A program made the translations under genes and the position numbers. From positions 17,370 through 81,369 of IMG/VR virus record IMGVR_UViG_3300043424_000108: a stretch of DNA of 64,000 bases; one strand, given 5' to 3'. Under the pieces are notes generated by a model, which was not told the DNA's origin, ran no database searches, and saw nothing but the letters and a program-made list of their open reading frames with translations. Shown here piece by piece: positions 35,982 through 45,599 of this stretch. This stretch comes from a virus. Every line of letters starts with the position of its first letter. Within the stretch, counting starts at the first letter, position 1.

Positions 35982-36431
35982 TTAACACTTCCAACGCCTA
36001 CGTGCTTGTCTGATTCTGCTATTAGGATCATTCTGTGTAGCCTGTGAAGATCTACGCAACTGACCTAATGAACGAGCACAGTAGGACTTTCTACGATTAG
36101 CTGCTTTGCTACCTGGCTTTACCTTACCTGTAACAGCAGTACTTAATTTGGAACCTGGGTTAGCCCTTCTATAAGCCATGACTCCTTTCTTAGTCATACC
36201 AGCTCCTTGTTTAGTGGGGCGATAGTTAGCTCCTGGTCCCTTAGTTGTATGGGAGATAGTTCCTCCCTTAGCCATGTATGCCTTCTTTAAGCGACTTTCT
36301 TTCTTGATCTTAGTCTCTTGTTTAAGCATCTCTTTAGTAGGCTTTTTTCCAGAACCTTTATTAGCACGGATGTTATCCCACAATCCTCTTTGGGAGTATG
36401 ATCCGTCTTTACGTTTTATCATCTTTTTCAT
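35982..36431 (-). CDS. DUF5872-like basic protein
   Basis: The 149-residue protein is strongly basic. Its C-terminal half has the pattern GMTKKGVMAYRRANPGSKL, then VKPGSKAANRRKSYCARS, and ends RRRWKC. This is the signature I associate with the DUF5872 type, found in phages and in large nucleo-cytoplasmic DNA viruses. The N-terminal half is Lys-rich and probably unfolded. The function is unknown; a packaged DNA-binding or condensing protein is possible. Its ATG overlaps the stop of the gene before it by four bases. Confidence 0.7.
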   Translation of the reverse strand: MKKMIKRKDGSYSQRGLWDNIRANKGSGKKPTKEMLKQETKIKKESRLKKAYMAKGGTISHTTKGPGANYRPTKQGAGMTKKGVMAYRRANPGSKLSTAVTGKVKPGSKAANRRKSYCARSLGQLRRSSQATQNDPNSRIRQARRRWKC

Positions 36432-37117
36432 TTCTTTACATTTGATTTCTTTAAGAATGATTTTAAATCATAATTTACTTTTTCTCTATTAAATTGTTTA
36501 GCAAGTTTATTTGCTAACTGCAATCTATTAGTCTTACTCTTAACTCCTCTTAGGATACTTGCTACTCCATCTACCATTTCTTTATCATCATCCTCTACTT
36601 CTCCGCCTTCTTCCATCCTACGTAAATTAGGATTAGGCCTAAATTGTACTTGAGTATTATCTCTTTGAGGAACTCTCATAGTAGAATTGTAAGGAGAAGA
36701 TGTAAATTGATTAACAGTACCTGCAGCTCTAGTAACAGGTGCAACTTTTTTAGCCACTTTATTGACTGTTCTGCTTGCTTGTGCTGCATTTACAGCTAAG
36801 TTGCTATAAGGTCTAATAGCATTTGCAGCTCTAGCTACTCCCATTAATCCTTTAGCTGTGCCAAATGTTGCCATATTTAAAGCATCTAATCCTGCTCCTA
36901 CATAGTCTCCTTGATAAAGATTGGCTAGTGCACTAGCACCTGAAGCATAGGTACCCACAGGACCAGGAACATAGGTAGCTGCTTCTAAAGCCATGCCCAG
37001 TCCAGTACTTCCTCCATTAGGCATCTTACGCTTTCTAGAATTCTTATATGCACCCTTAAGTCTTGAACCTGAGGGTGCATTAGGAATTACAGAACCATTT
37101 ACTCCTGGAACAAACAT
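36428..37117 (-). CDS. Ala/Gly-rich protein with hydrophobic middle, possible ejection protein
   Basis: The 229-residue protein has a basic start, a central Ala/Gly-rich amphipathic region (about 45-130, for example PGPVGTYASGASALANL) and a charged end with an acidic patch and Lys-rich tail. Such composition is seen in phage internal or ejection proteins that cross membranes, but no family is recognised. It sits between two small basic virion-type genes, 2 bases after one and overlapping the other. Confidence 0.55.
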   Translation of the reverse strand: MFVPGVNGSVIPNAPSGSRLKGAYKNSRKRKMPNGGSTGLGMALEAATYVPGPVGTYASGASALANLYQGDYVGAGLDALNMATFGTAKGLMGVARAANAIRPYSNLAVNAAQASRTVNKVAKKVAPVTRAAGTVNQFTSSPYNSTMRVPQRDNTQVQFRPNPNLRRMEEGGEVEDDDKEMVDGVASILRGVKSKTNRLQLANKLAKQFNREKVNYDLKSFLKKSNVKK

Positions 37118-37119
37118 AG

Positions 37120-37941
37120 TTAATTTCTGTAGATAGGCTTACCTGATTGCATGTTAGATACTCTTCTACGTACAAGTGCTTCATTAGCACTCATCTTACT
37201 ATTAGACTTAGCTGCAGGAACTGCTTTTTTGTATTTGCTTACGTTACTCATAGCCTGAGTAACTTTAACTGGTTCCGCAGTTCTGAGAACTTCTTTAGTA
37301 GTTATAGGGGTTTTCTTCAGGTTGTTAGCTGTAGACATTACACTATTAGCAACTGGCCTTGCTTTATTTTCTGCCATAGACTTATCCCATTGTGCAGGAG
37401 TGTAGTTCCAACTTTGAGAAGAAGAAGTGCTAGTAGTCTTAGCGGCTGCCTTAGGAGCAGATGACATTGTCTTAGACTTGATGTAAGACTCGTAAGCCTT
37501 CTGTGTTTCAGCACCCCAAGCACCATCAGCTACAATATTATATCCCTTACTACGAAGCATTTCTTGGTAAGCTTTTACTTTAGGAGATGCACCTTTAACA
37601 GTAGTAGACTCTAGATTATTCAAAGTAGTCTTAGCTGCTAAGTTAAGTGGATCTATAGCTTTTACTCTTGGAAGAGTGTCCATCTCCATACCATTTTCCC
37701 CCTTACGCATCTTAGAGAGTGTCTTAGCCAAGTTAGCTCTTTTTACTGTAGTAGAAGAGTAAGCGCCTTTATTGCTTAGTACTTTGTCACGGAAAGCAGG
37801 TACAGACATTCCAGCTCTTTTAGCTTGTGCTGTAAAAGAACCTGGCTTCTTAATAGCAGACTGAATCCATTTACCTCCTGATTTCATTTTCTTACCACCG
37901 CAACTCATGCAAGTTGAGTAAGAATTCTTTAAGCGATTCAT
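37120..37941 (-). CDS. protein with KWIQxAIKKPG motif and peptidoglycan-binding domain
   Basis: The 273-residue protein has a C11xxC14 pair, then GGKWIQSAIKKPG at about 22-34 with a following basic repeat ending in KRANLAKTLSKMRK. This motif recurs in phage and giant-virus proteins. A peptidoglycan-binding-like domain lies at about 118-153 (VKAYQEMLRSKGY, then DGAWGAETQKAYESY). The remainder is Ser/Ala/Lys-rich linker. There is no catalytic domain, so it is not an endolysin by itself; it may anchor a virion part to the cell wall during entry. Confidence 0.65.
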   Translation of the reverse strand: MNRLKNSYSTCMSCGGKKMKSGGKWIQSAIKKPGSFTAQAKRAGMSVPAFRDKVLSNKGAYSSTTVKRANLAKTLSKMRKGENGMEMDTLPRVKAIDPLNLAAKTTLNNLESTTVKGASPKVKAYQEMLRSKGYNIVADGAWGAETQKAYESYIKSKTMSSAPKAAAKTTSTSSSQSWNYTPAQWDKSMAENKARPVANSVMSTANNLKKTPITTKEVLRTAEPVKVTQAMSNVSKYKKAVPAAKSNSKMSANEALVRRRVSNMQSGKPIYRN

Positions 37942-37956
37942 ATAGTTTTATTTAGT

Positions 37957-38337
37957 TTAAGTTAGTGTAAGTTGATACAAAGTGCTAGTAATCAAACTAA
38001 TTACTTCGTCAATAGAGTTTTGTAAGTGAGTATTCTCCATACCGAATACTCCACGATGCTTCATCATGTAGTCTTTCATGTAGATCAAGTGAGTTTTTGC
38101 ATTCATATACTCGGATGCAGGAATCTTAAAGTTAAGTCTTTTACCTATTGTACCGAAGTAAGACTCTACGATATCATCAGTTAAGCCAATGATTTCAGTG
38201 TAGTAGCCGTCTAATGCTTTGTGCTCACTAAAAGAAGTAGTCTGCAAGTGTGCAATGTGAATGATGTCACGAGATTGGAACAACTGTCCAATTACTATCT
38301 CGGGTTTGACTGTGGTGAAAAGTTCTTTTTCTTTCAT
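37957..38337 (-). CDS. hypothetical helical protein
   Basis: The 126-residue protein is helical, with several His and Tyr residues and a MKDYMMKHRGVFGME stretch. It looks like a four-helix type bundle of the sort seen for ferritin-like or chaperone proteins, but no metal-site pattern is certain. It lies 4 bases after the large tail gene and 15 before the peptidoglycan-binding gene, so it probably belongs to virion assembly. No family recognised. Confidence 0.6.
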   Translation of the reverse strand: MKEKELFTTVKPEIVIGQLFQSRDIIHIAHLQTTSFSEHKALDGYYTEIIGLTDDIVESYFGTIGKRLNFKIPASEYMNAKTHLIYMKDYMMKHRGVFGMENTHLQNSIDEVISLITSTLYQLTLT

Positions 38338-38341
38338 GGTA

Positions 38342-41300
38342 TTATGGGTTGGTTTGAGTTATTTGGATTGTATTTATAAACTTGAATCTAGAGTACTGAT
38401 CTTGAATCAATCTTAGTTTAGCAAAGTCTGACTTAATCTTAGACTTCTGGTAAGATACAGATACAGGTCTTACACTCTTAGTGTTTGGTACTTTATCTAT
38501 AGGATACTGACTTACTAAGTCACTCCACTGAGTAGACCAAAGTGGTTGGCCATTTCCTTGCGCTGCAACGTTCCAAAATCCGTTAAAGGTATACAAGTGT
38601 TCTCTACGAGAGATAAGCGCTTCTATGCCCGTTGCTGTCATTCTAGGGTAGGTAATCTTCTGTCTAGTGTTACCGAACTCTTCAGGAATCAACTTAATGA
38701 TACCAGAAGACTGTTCTTTGTTATAGATAATCGCCTTAGTAAAGTTTGCTAAGTTCTTTTTATTTGCAGTAGACAAAGAATAATATTCGTAGTCAGAATA
38801 GTATTCTTGGATGTCTTGCATCAAAGTAACAGAGTTAACTGTAGATACTTGAGGGAATGAGTTTACATTATACTCTAGAATGTAAGGATAAAGTCTATTG
38901 TAGTAAGTTTGGTAAGTATAAATAGACAAGTTATGATTCCAAGTAGATGCTCCTGTAGAAGTATTAATTAAAGTTTGGAAATGACCAAGTAAAGGAACAA
39001 AGAAGTTTGGAAGGAAAGAATAGAAAGAGATAAAGTTCTTTAACTTAGGTGAGTAAGCAACTGTCCAAGACTTATTCTCAAAGTAAGTAGGATCTCCAAA
39101 AGTAATAGTTACTTGAGTGTTACCTGACTCTAGTACGTACTTACGGTAATTACTATCCGAAGTATCTGTAATATATTTAATTACAGAAGAACTTCCTTCA
39201 CGATACTGAGGCTTAACTCTGTAATCTAGTTTGGTAATAAATACCCTCTCGTATCTTTCATCCCAACCCATTACAATACCTAATCCAATAGCAGGATTGT
39301 CTATGTCTGCATTAGGGATATCTTTAAGAATCTGGAAAGGTAAGTTTTGTTTAAACCAGTTGTAGTTGTTTTCTGTTTTAATCTCGTTAAACCCGTCTCC
39401 TGTAATCTGATAGATGTGACCACGTTTAGCGTCTACCCAGAATGTTCCATACTCACACTTAACGTAAGCTTTGTGTTGAGTTCCAATATAACCTAGATCA
39501 CTCTTAGCAAGATCAACAGGCTTCTGCTTAAACATTTCTGCATTACCAATCTCCAACTGATAAGGAGAAGTAGTGCTAAGAGTAATACGAGAGTTGTATA
39601 CTTTAGTAGTATTCTCGAATCTAGCATATACTCTTTCGTTTTCTCCTGCATTCAAATCAACTAGACGACCACCTTGCTTAGGGAAATCATAGAAGTTTCC
39701 TGGACGGAATACTCTCCAAGCATCTGAAAGATAGTTAGAAGAGTTAGCAGGATCGGAATAGATTACACGGTTATGGTGAATAGAAAGACACTCTAAAGAA
39801 GGATACTTTAATCTGTAGGGAAGATTAGGACTTAAGTTCTGTGCAGAATAAGTAGCGTTATAATGGTAGAAGTTGTCAAACTTGATAGGTACGTTAACTT
39901 CATGCAACCACTCATCTGGAATACCATCTCCTACATTAGGATAGAAGTTTTCTTCTAAGTCGTTTCTTCCATGACGTAGATCTACGTTGATATCAGACTC
40001 TACATAGAATACTGGAATACCGTAAGAAGCTGTATAGAAATAACCATTTCTAAGCAAAGAGTTCTCAATATTACTATCGTCTAAGTTTACTTTTGCTACA
40101 TAGTCATTTAAAATACTAGCAAGTGATGTCGCAAAAGCGGTTGTAGCTGCTACAGAAAGAAGTTGTGTAGAAAAAGGAGGAGGTAAGGGAGGAAAGGGAG
40201 GAGGCGGAGGAGTAGGAGACAATGCAAGGGCAGTAAGTCCTACACCTGTTCCAAATGCCAAAATTGTTCCCGCAATGTCTCCTGCAGTAATAGACTCCGA
40301 AGAGTTACCTGCATAGTACGTAGGATACCCTAAGTTAGGATACAACCAATAGTCAAAAGGAACATTGTCTACCTTAGCTGGTAAGTTAGCAAGGTTACGA
40401 GTGAAGAAAGAGTGTTTACGCTTAAGTGCAAACTGGTTGATATAAGTATCTCCTCCAAAAGCAGGATAGAAGGTTCTCTCTACTTTTAAGTATCCAGAAT
40501 CGTCTACACTTACATCAGCACTGTATCCAGTAGAAACATATTTAATATTTTCTATAGGACCATACTGATTTGGGAAGTTTCTCTTAATAGAAGAATAGTA
40601 AGCTCTAGTATTTGATTCTACAATCTTTGAAGGATTATCTTCTAATCCTGCTTGAGAGATTGTAAATCTTGTTGTATCTCTAATTAAAGGGAAGTTGTTT
40701 GCTAGAGGCTCGTTTGTTTTTAGATAAACAGAAGTTTCTCTAAGTCTATTGTGTAGAGGAAAATCATCGTTTAACTCAACTATTTTATCATTAGCATAAA
40801 GTCCAATCTCTAATACACGTCTTTTGTCTCCTGTATTAGGAATAGACTCATACTTAGTATAGTTACCTACAGAGTTATATTGCCAGGCCAACTCTTTGTA
40901 GGGGAGAGCCTTTTCAATAAGTTCTTTTATAAGAGTAGTATTATTTAACAAGTCTACTATCTTTGTTTCATATCTTGTTTTAAGAGAGGAAGTAGTTCCG
41001 ACTTGCGCTTCGCCATCTACAACATAAGATAAAACTGCTCCTATTGCTACAGAAAGGTTATTAGTGCCTTTACCGATAATTTTGTATTTAGGATGATCTA
41101 ATACAGGAACAAAGTGACCCTTTACAATTCCATATTCTAAGGTTTCTAATTTAAGCTCTGTGCCAATCTTAGGATATTGGAAGTGAGTATCAGGTGAATG
41201 GAAAGTAAATCTTTCTGTTCCATATAAAACGGAATTTACAAATCCAGTGTGAGTAGGGAAGTCAAACTCTCCCCTATCTCCTTTGTCGTAAAACTTAGAG

Positions 41301-43438
41301 TCTGTTTTGATAAAAGCATCAGGACCTCTATCATTGTAGGGATAGTTAGGATAGTAGTAGTTCTTACCAGTGTCTTCGTCATGGAAGGTTCCTACGTCAT
41401 ACACAAGTCCCTTAGCAATAACTGATTTATTATTTACACGATTACCTCTTACTAGTTCATAGCCACAGATAAGCTCACTAACAGGAATCTGATGATTACC
41501 ATAAGTATTTAATGGATCGTATACAGTAGTGTTATTTACTATATTTTCAAATATTGTTTCTTGCACACGTACACCTATAGGATAGATGATTGCTTCAGCG
41601 TTCTTATGGATGTGTGTAATAGCACTATCAGGAAACTTGTGATGACGAATAGGTTGACCAGCTAAGTCCCCCCACACTTCCTCATAACAAGGATAAGTTT
41701 CAGTAGATTCCCAATAAGCAAATTGTCCTGCCTCTCCTGGTATAATAGCACACGAGTATTGTTCTTCTTGCTTGTTTGGAGGATTCTCAGAGTACATTAA
41801 ACCTTTAGACCCTGTGTTGTATACTTGCCATCTCTGAAATTCCCCTGTCTTAATACAATCATCCTCTACAGAAAAAACATCTTTGTTGTCTGGAGATTCT
41901 TTAGCTTTGTCGTTGTCGTTTTTAAGTCTTCCAGGAATATGGAATACGTCTGTATACTTACCGTTCTTTAGTTTAAACTTAATACCGAAAGGATAAACCT
42001 CGTCCCTTTGATAGGTACGGAAGAAGTAAGCGACTTCTGGATTAGAGTAATCAAACTTTTTATCTACTGGCATTTGTACAGTTTCCCACCTAAGTTGAAT
42101 CTGATTTGCAATAGGTTGAAAGTTGTACTTAGGAGTCTCTACCAAATCAGCTAACATCAAGATGTCATTCTGTTTCTCAATAATCTCAGCATGTTCATAG
42201 TGAGGACTACGAATCAAAGGAACTATCGAGGAGAAAGTAGAAGAGTAATCTCCTGTATAAACTAAAGAGTCTGTTAAGCTAGATTGATTTACTCTGTAAG
42301 TACCTACCAGATGGTATGTAGTTACTTCGTTGATGTTCTCAGCAACAGTTAAATTAAAGTAATCGAAGATTGCAGTCTTATGATTAACAGAAACTCTGAT
42401 AGACTTAGAAGTCTCGTACTCAGTTTGTTCAGTAATAGCTCTTTCAAAAATTGGAATAGGATTACAGAAATCAATATAATCTGTAAGTTCTTTACCATTT
42501 TCATCTGCATATGCTACTGAGAAAGAATACACACCACCTTTAAGTCTTCCTCCTGAATCTACAGAAGTAGGATATACTTCAGGCTGACAGAAGTCTGGGA
42601 ATAATTTTAAGCGCCCACAAGCGTCTGTAAGTTGATTTATAGGATCACCACATTGATCACGACCTAAAGGTTCCTCTATTGAGAAGTAACGAGGTGGAAT
42701 ATTACGTGCTACAAAATAAACTCTAGTCTCACAGTTGTCTATACGATACTCTGCAAATACTGGAAAGTCTACTGATAACTTAAGGCAACAATACTCTGAG
42801 TCACAGACTGGATCTTCTGAGATTAAAGTCTTAGATAAAAGTTCTATGTCAGAAGTATAATTAGCACTTCTACCATCAAATCCGTAATAACCATTGGCCA
42901 AAATCCCAACAGTTTTGGGGTCCCCATTACAGTCTACGTAATTAATATCTTGATATTGACCATTGTTTCTTACTGCAAATCTATAGCAACCTACGTTATT
43001 AACACAACAATTATCTACAATCAACGGAGTAAATGTGCAGCAGGTGTCTGCACTAACTCCTATCTCAGAACCTACTGTACTAGTAACTACTGTACCAGAT
43101 GCACAACCACAGTCTGTTTCAGATTCTGTTAAGGTTGTACAATCCTTAGTTAGATTAGTAATCTCTCCAATAAGAGACTTACCATTTGGGTGAGCTAAAA
43201 ATACAACTAACTTAGATTGTTCTACAATATGTAAAGTTCCTACAATTTTGTATCCAGGATACTGAGTAGTAAAATCGTAACAGATCTGATTAGAAGGCTC
43301 ATTAGTATATGTGGTAGAGTTACCATCATGAGACTGTACGTTTGCATTCAAGGCATACGTAATCATGTTCTCCTTGATCTGGTAATTAACCGAATCAAGG
43401 TTTAAACCTGCTATGTTCTGATTGATTTTATTTTCCAT
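38342..43438 (-). CDS. large tail protein (crAss-like muzzle / stabilisation type)
   Basis: The 1698-residue protein begins MENKINQNIAGLNLDSVNY, then a Cys-rich region (about 90-240), many beta strands and Tyr-rich repeats, as in the big tail-nozzle proteins that lie beside the ring proteins in crAss-like phages (often called stabilisation protein). Near residues 1055-1125 two hydrophobic stretches flank a poly-proline run, an unusual feature described separately. The gene is preceded by three small ring/IHF-like genes in the order seen in the group. The role as tail nozzle is inferred from position and size. Confidence 0.75.
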   Translation of the reverse strand: MENKINQNIAGLNLDSVNYQIKENMITYALNANVQSHDGNSTTYTNEPSNQICYDFTTQYPGYKIVGTLHIVEQSKLVVFLAHPNGKSLIGEITNLTKDCTTLTESETDCGCASGTVVTSTVGSEIGVSADTCCTFTPLIVDNCCVNNVGCYRFAVRNNGQYQDINYVDCNGDPKTVGILANGYYGFDGRSANYTSDIELLSKTLISEDPVCDSEYCCLKLSVDFPVFAEYRIDNCETRVYFVARNIPPRYFSIEEPLGRDQCGDPINQLTDACGRLKLFPDFCQPEVYPTSVDSGGRLKGGVYSFSVAYADENGKELTDYIDFCNPIPIFERAITEQTEYETSKSIRVSVNHKTAIFDYFNLTVAENINEVTTYHLVGTYRVNQSSLTDSLVYTGDYSSTFSSIVPLIRSPHYEHAEIIEKQNDILMLADLVETPKYNFQPIANQIQLRWETVQMPVDKKFDYSNPEVAYFFRTYQRDEVYPFGIKFKLKNGKYTDVFHIPGRLKNDNDKAKESPDNKDVFSVEDDCIKTGEFQRWQVYNTGSKGLMYSENPPNKQEEQYSCAIIPGEAGQFAYWESTETYPCYEEVWGDLAGQPIRHHKFPDSAITHIHKNAEAIIYPIGVRVQETIFENIVNNTTVYDPLNTYGNHQIPVSELICGYELVRGNRVNNKSVIAKGLVYDVGTFHDEDTGKNYYYPNYPYNDRGPDAFIKTDSKFYDKGDRGEFDFPTHTGFVNSVLYGTERFTFHSPDTHFQYPKIGTELKLETLEYGIVKGHFVPVLDHPKYKIIGKGTNNLSVAIGAVLSYVVDGEAQVGTTSSLKTRYETKIVDLLNNTTLIKELIEKALPYKELAWQYNSVGNYTKYESIPNTGDKRRVLEIGLYANDKIVELNDDFPLHNRLRETSVYLKTNEPLANNFPLIRDTTRFTISQAGLEDNPSKIVESNTRAYYSSIKRNFPNQYGPIENIKYVSTGYSADVSVDDSGYLKVERTFYPAFGGDTYINQFALKRKHSFFTRNLANLPAKVDNVPFDYWLYPNLGYPTYYAGNSSESITAGDIAGTILAFGTGVGLTALALSPTPPPPPFPPLPPPFSTQLLSVAATTAFATSLASILNDYVAKVNLDDSNIENSLLRNGYFYTASYGIPVFYVESDINVDLRHGRNDLEENFYPNVGDGIPDEWLHEVNVPIKFDNFYHYNATYSAQNLSPNLPYRLKYPSLECLSIHHNRVIYSDPANSSNYLSDAWRVFRPGNFYDFPKQGGRLVDLNAGENERVYARFENTTKVYNSRITLSTTSPYQLEIGNAEMFKQKPVDLAKSDLGYIGTQHKAYVKCEYGTFWVDAKRGHIYQITGDGFNEIKTENNYNWFKQNLPFQILKDIPNADIDNPAIGLGIVMGWDERYERVFITKLDYRVKPQYREGSSSVIKYITDTSDSNYRKYVLESGNTQVTITFGDPTYFENKSWTVAYSPKLKNFISFYSFLPNFFVPLLGHFQTLINTSTGASTWNHNLSIYTYQTYYNRLYPYILEYNVNSFPQVSTVNSVTLMQDIQEYYSDYEYYSLSTANKKNLANFTKAIIYNKEQSSGIIKLIPEEFGNTRQKITYPRMTATGIEALISRREHLYTFNGFWNVAAQGNGQPLWSTQWSDLVSQYPIDKVPNTKSVRPVSVSYQKSKIKSDFAKLRLIQDQYSRFKFINTIQITQTNP

Positions 43439-43443
43439 TAAAC

Positions 43444-44286
43444 TTAGGAGATATAGAACTTATTAAAGCGAGTTCTGGTTCTAGCTACGTTATCTGCCAT
43501 TTGTTGCTTAGTATAAGTCAACAAAAAGCCGTTAGCAGCTTGTAGTTTATTTAGTTGATCTTGTCTGTAGTACTGAAACTTGGATTCTACTTGACGCTGA
43601 CTCTCGTCAACTACTGAATGCCAAAGTTGCTCAAAAAATTTAAACTTAAGATAAGACTTGATATACTCTTCAACCTCAAGAATTTCTGGCACCATAGGTA
43701 AGTTATCATCGTCCATTGGACGTGAGTAATATCTAAGGTACACACAACCTGTTTCAAACGTAGCAGTAATGCTTTTATTGGGATAAATTTGTAAAACATC
43801 AGGAGAGGAAACACTCAAGTTCTCACATCCTTCTGTACAAAGGGCTTTAGAGCCATGGTACACACGAAGCATCTTAGGATGCTTCATAGTAAGTTTAAAT
43901 CCAGGAGTAGGTACACTGATAGTCTCGTAGTAGTTTTCTTGCTTAGCGCAATCTCCTGCATCACAACCTCCTGTGCATTCGAGGTTTTGCCACCAGTACC
44001 CCTTCATGGAATTAACTCCTGCATACCACTCTACATCTGCATCATACAACAAGGCATGATCAAGTAGAGCAAAGTCACAAGGTAGTTCAGATTTATATCC
44101 AGAGAATGTAAGTACAGCTTCTTCAGGCTTAAGCACCATAACTCTAAGTTTACGGAGTGCCTGGTCTATAAAGGTGGGGATCAAAACCTCACTGATAGCA
44201 CCAGCTTCAAAGTACGACTTAAGCTCCTGCTTAACTTCAGCAATTAGAGGTTCAGAAGAGATAAAGTTAGTGTTATCGTATTTCAT
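43444..44286 (-). CDS. tail ring / adaptor protein
   Basis: The 280-residue protein has an N-terminal helical part (AGAISEVLIPTFIDQALRK), a middle with Cys pairs (about 104-115 and 150-155), and a C-terminal helical part with VEEYIKSYLKFKFFEQLW. This layout is that of the ring/head-to-tail joining proteins in crAss-like phages. Exact ring number cannot be assigned. It starts 4 bases after the IHF-like gene and ends 5 bases before the large tail gene. Confidence 0.65.
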   Translation of the reverse strand: MKYDNTNFISSEPLIAEVKQELKSYFEAGAISEVLIPTFIDQALRKLRVMVLKPEEAVLTFSGYKSELPCDFALLDHALLYDADVEWYAGVNSMKGYWWQNLECTGGCDAGDCAKQENYYETISVPTPGFKLTMKHPKMLRVYHGSKALCTEGCENLSVSSPDVLQIYPNKSITATFETGCVYLRYYSRPMDDDNLPMVPEILEVEEYIKSYLKFKFFEQLWHSVVDESQRQVESKFQYYRQDQLNKLQAANGFLLTYTKQQMADNVARTRTRFNKFYIS

Positions 44287-44290
44287 TGTT

Positions 44291-44794
44291 TTAGTATTGG
44301 GGAGGTGGTGAAATGTTTATTTTGTTATTATTAATTGCGTCTGACAATGCCTTCTTATGTTTGTTAGACATTCTTAGATCGTAGAAACCAAATTGTACTA
44401 CTCGTTTAGAATATGGATACAAGTGAAACTTATAGATGGCACCATCGGTATGTGAGTTTCTATAAGGCACTTTGATACCCGTCTCTTTATAGTACTTCCA
44501 ATTAATAATTGTATGTTTACCTTCTTTAAGTGCATTTTCAGTTTTTACAATTTTAATTGATCCAAAGTTTGGGAACCTCAGAGAGTATCTTCCTCGTAAC
44601 AACCTCTCTATAAGTTTTAAGTGAATCTTCTTTGGAACACCACAAAACTGCTTATAGGTAATGTCTTTACGTTTAGTTTCTTTTAAGAACATGTGATAGG
44701 CTTTGAGACTGAGAAAGTTAGTATCTGAACTAGTGTCTCTTTCTTTCTGCCTAACGTGGGTTTGTTTGTTTGGTTTTATAAAGTCTTTCGACAT
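44291..44794 (-). CDS. IHF/HU-like virion-associated protein
   Basis: The 167-residue protein has a YKQFCGVPKKIHLKLIERLL helix pair followed by LRFPNFGSIKIVK, which matches the helix-helix-strand start of HU/IHF folds with the Gly-Ser/Gly-Phe turn, then a basic region that could be the DNA-binding arm. IHF-like subunits are part of the conserved structural block in crAss-like phages. No Pro is present at the arm tip where IHF intercalates, as far as I can see. It lies between two ring proteins. Confidence 0.55.
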   Translation of the reverse strand: MSKDFIKPNKQTHVRQKERDTSSDTNFLSLKAYHMFLKETKRKDITYKQFCGVPKKIHLKLIERLLRGRYSLRFPNFGSIKIVKTENALKEGKHTIINWKYYKETGIKVPYRNSHTDGAIYKFHLYPYSKRVVQFGFYDLRMSNKHKKALSDAINNNKINISPPPQY

Positions 44795-44796
44795 AA

Positions 44797-45438
44797 TTAG
44801 TTGGGTTCGTCTCTGTTGTTATCCTCTGTCTCATAAGGTAACTTATGATAGTTGATAAGCGACTGATTGCACATCTCGATCAATGTATCAGTCAAGTATC
44901 CAGGAAACTTAAACTGTTTGTCGTACATGCTCATACACTGACTACCGTCTAAGTCTTCGATAGACTCTGTAAAGTAAGCGTACATATTCACACACTCTAC
45001 ATCAGGATCCAACACATAAAGGTATCCATTGCGGATAGTATAGTATTTTTTTGGAACCTTAAAGCGTAAAGAATTGTGATTAATAAAATCTCTAATAGTA
45101 GTAGGAAAAAGTTCCTGCGAGTTAGAAGTGTTGAACACACCTTGGATAAAATAAGAATACAAGCCCTCATCAATGTTTGGTAGTTTGTTTTTAGTTCTAC
45201 GTACAGGGCAATTCAAATCACACTCTGAACCAGGAGCTTCAATTAAGTGTACACACTCGTAGGCTTGGTAAACATTATCTGAAGTAAGCAACCTTCTTAG
45301 GTTGATTTCTCTTCTTAGTAATGTAGAAGCCTTAGTCTTAAGTAACCCGTATATATAACGGTCGCTAATCATGTCATCATCACTAACAAACTTGTTAGCA
45401 CTTTTGACTCTAGCAATTAAATCCGAATTCGTGTACAT
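44797..45438 (-). CDS. tail ring protein (P22 tail accessory-like, candidate)
   Basis: The 213-residue protein has an N-terminal helical part (residues 1-45, KFVSDDDMISDRYIY), a Cys-containing middle (C72 and C77 region) and a C-terminal helix pair with an acidic tail. Similar proteins follow the fibre genes in crAss-like phages and form rings between portal and nozzle. It is the first gene after the promoter at 45475-45505 and so starts the tail operon. Confidence comes mainly from position. Confidence 0.58.
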   Translation of the reverse strand: MYTNSDLIARVKSANKFVSDDDMISDRYIYGLLKTKASTLLRREINLRRLLTSDNVYQAYECVHLIEAPGSECDLNCPVRRTKNKLPNIDEGLYSYFIQGVFNTSNSQELFPTTIRDFINHNSLRFKVPKKYYTIRNGYLYVLDPDVECVNMYAYFTESIEDLDGSQCMSMYDKQFKFPGYLTDTLIEMCNQSLINYHKLPYETEDNNRDEPN

Positions 45439-45474
45439 GTCAGAATATAGTTTGGGTTAATTTAAGGTCTATTA

Positions 45475-45505
45475 CAAATATAATTTAATTTTAAAGTTAA
45501 GTCAA
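45475..45505 (-). promoter_or_regulatory. Bacteroidota-type promoter of the tail operon
   Basis: Minus-strand CTTGACTT and TATATTTG (45475-45482) are separated by 20 bases counted from TTG (45503-45505). The first gene starts at 45438. Confidence 0.75.
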
Positions 45506-45520
45506 GAGTTTATTTAAGAA

Positions 45521-45553
45521 CTAGAAGAGCCCACTTTCGCAGGCTCCTACTAG
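45521..45553 (-). terminator. hairpin after the fibre gene, probable terminator
   Basis: GAGCC and GGCTC form the stem core, with CTAG on both sides, and a 10-base loop. The T content after the stem is only moderate, so stopping may be partial. It lies between the fibre gene and the tail-operon promoter. Confidence 0.5.
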
Positions 45554-45599
45554 CAAGATGACAGGAAAACCAACCAAAAAAACCCTGCCAAGATTTTTA

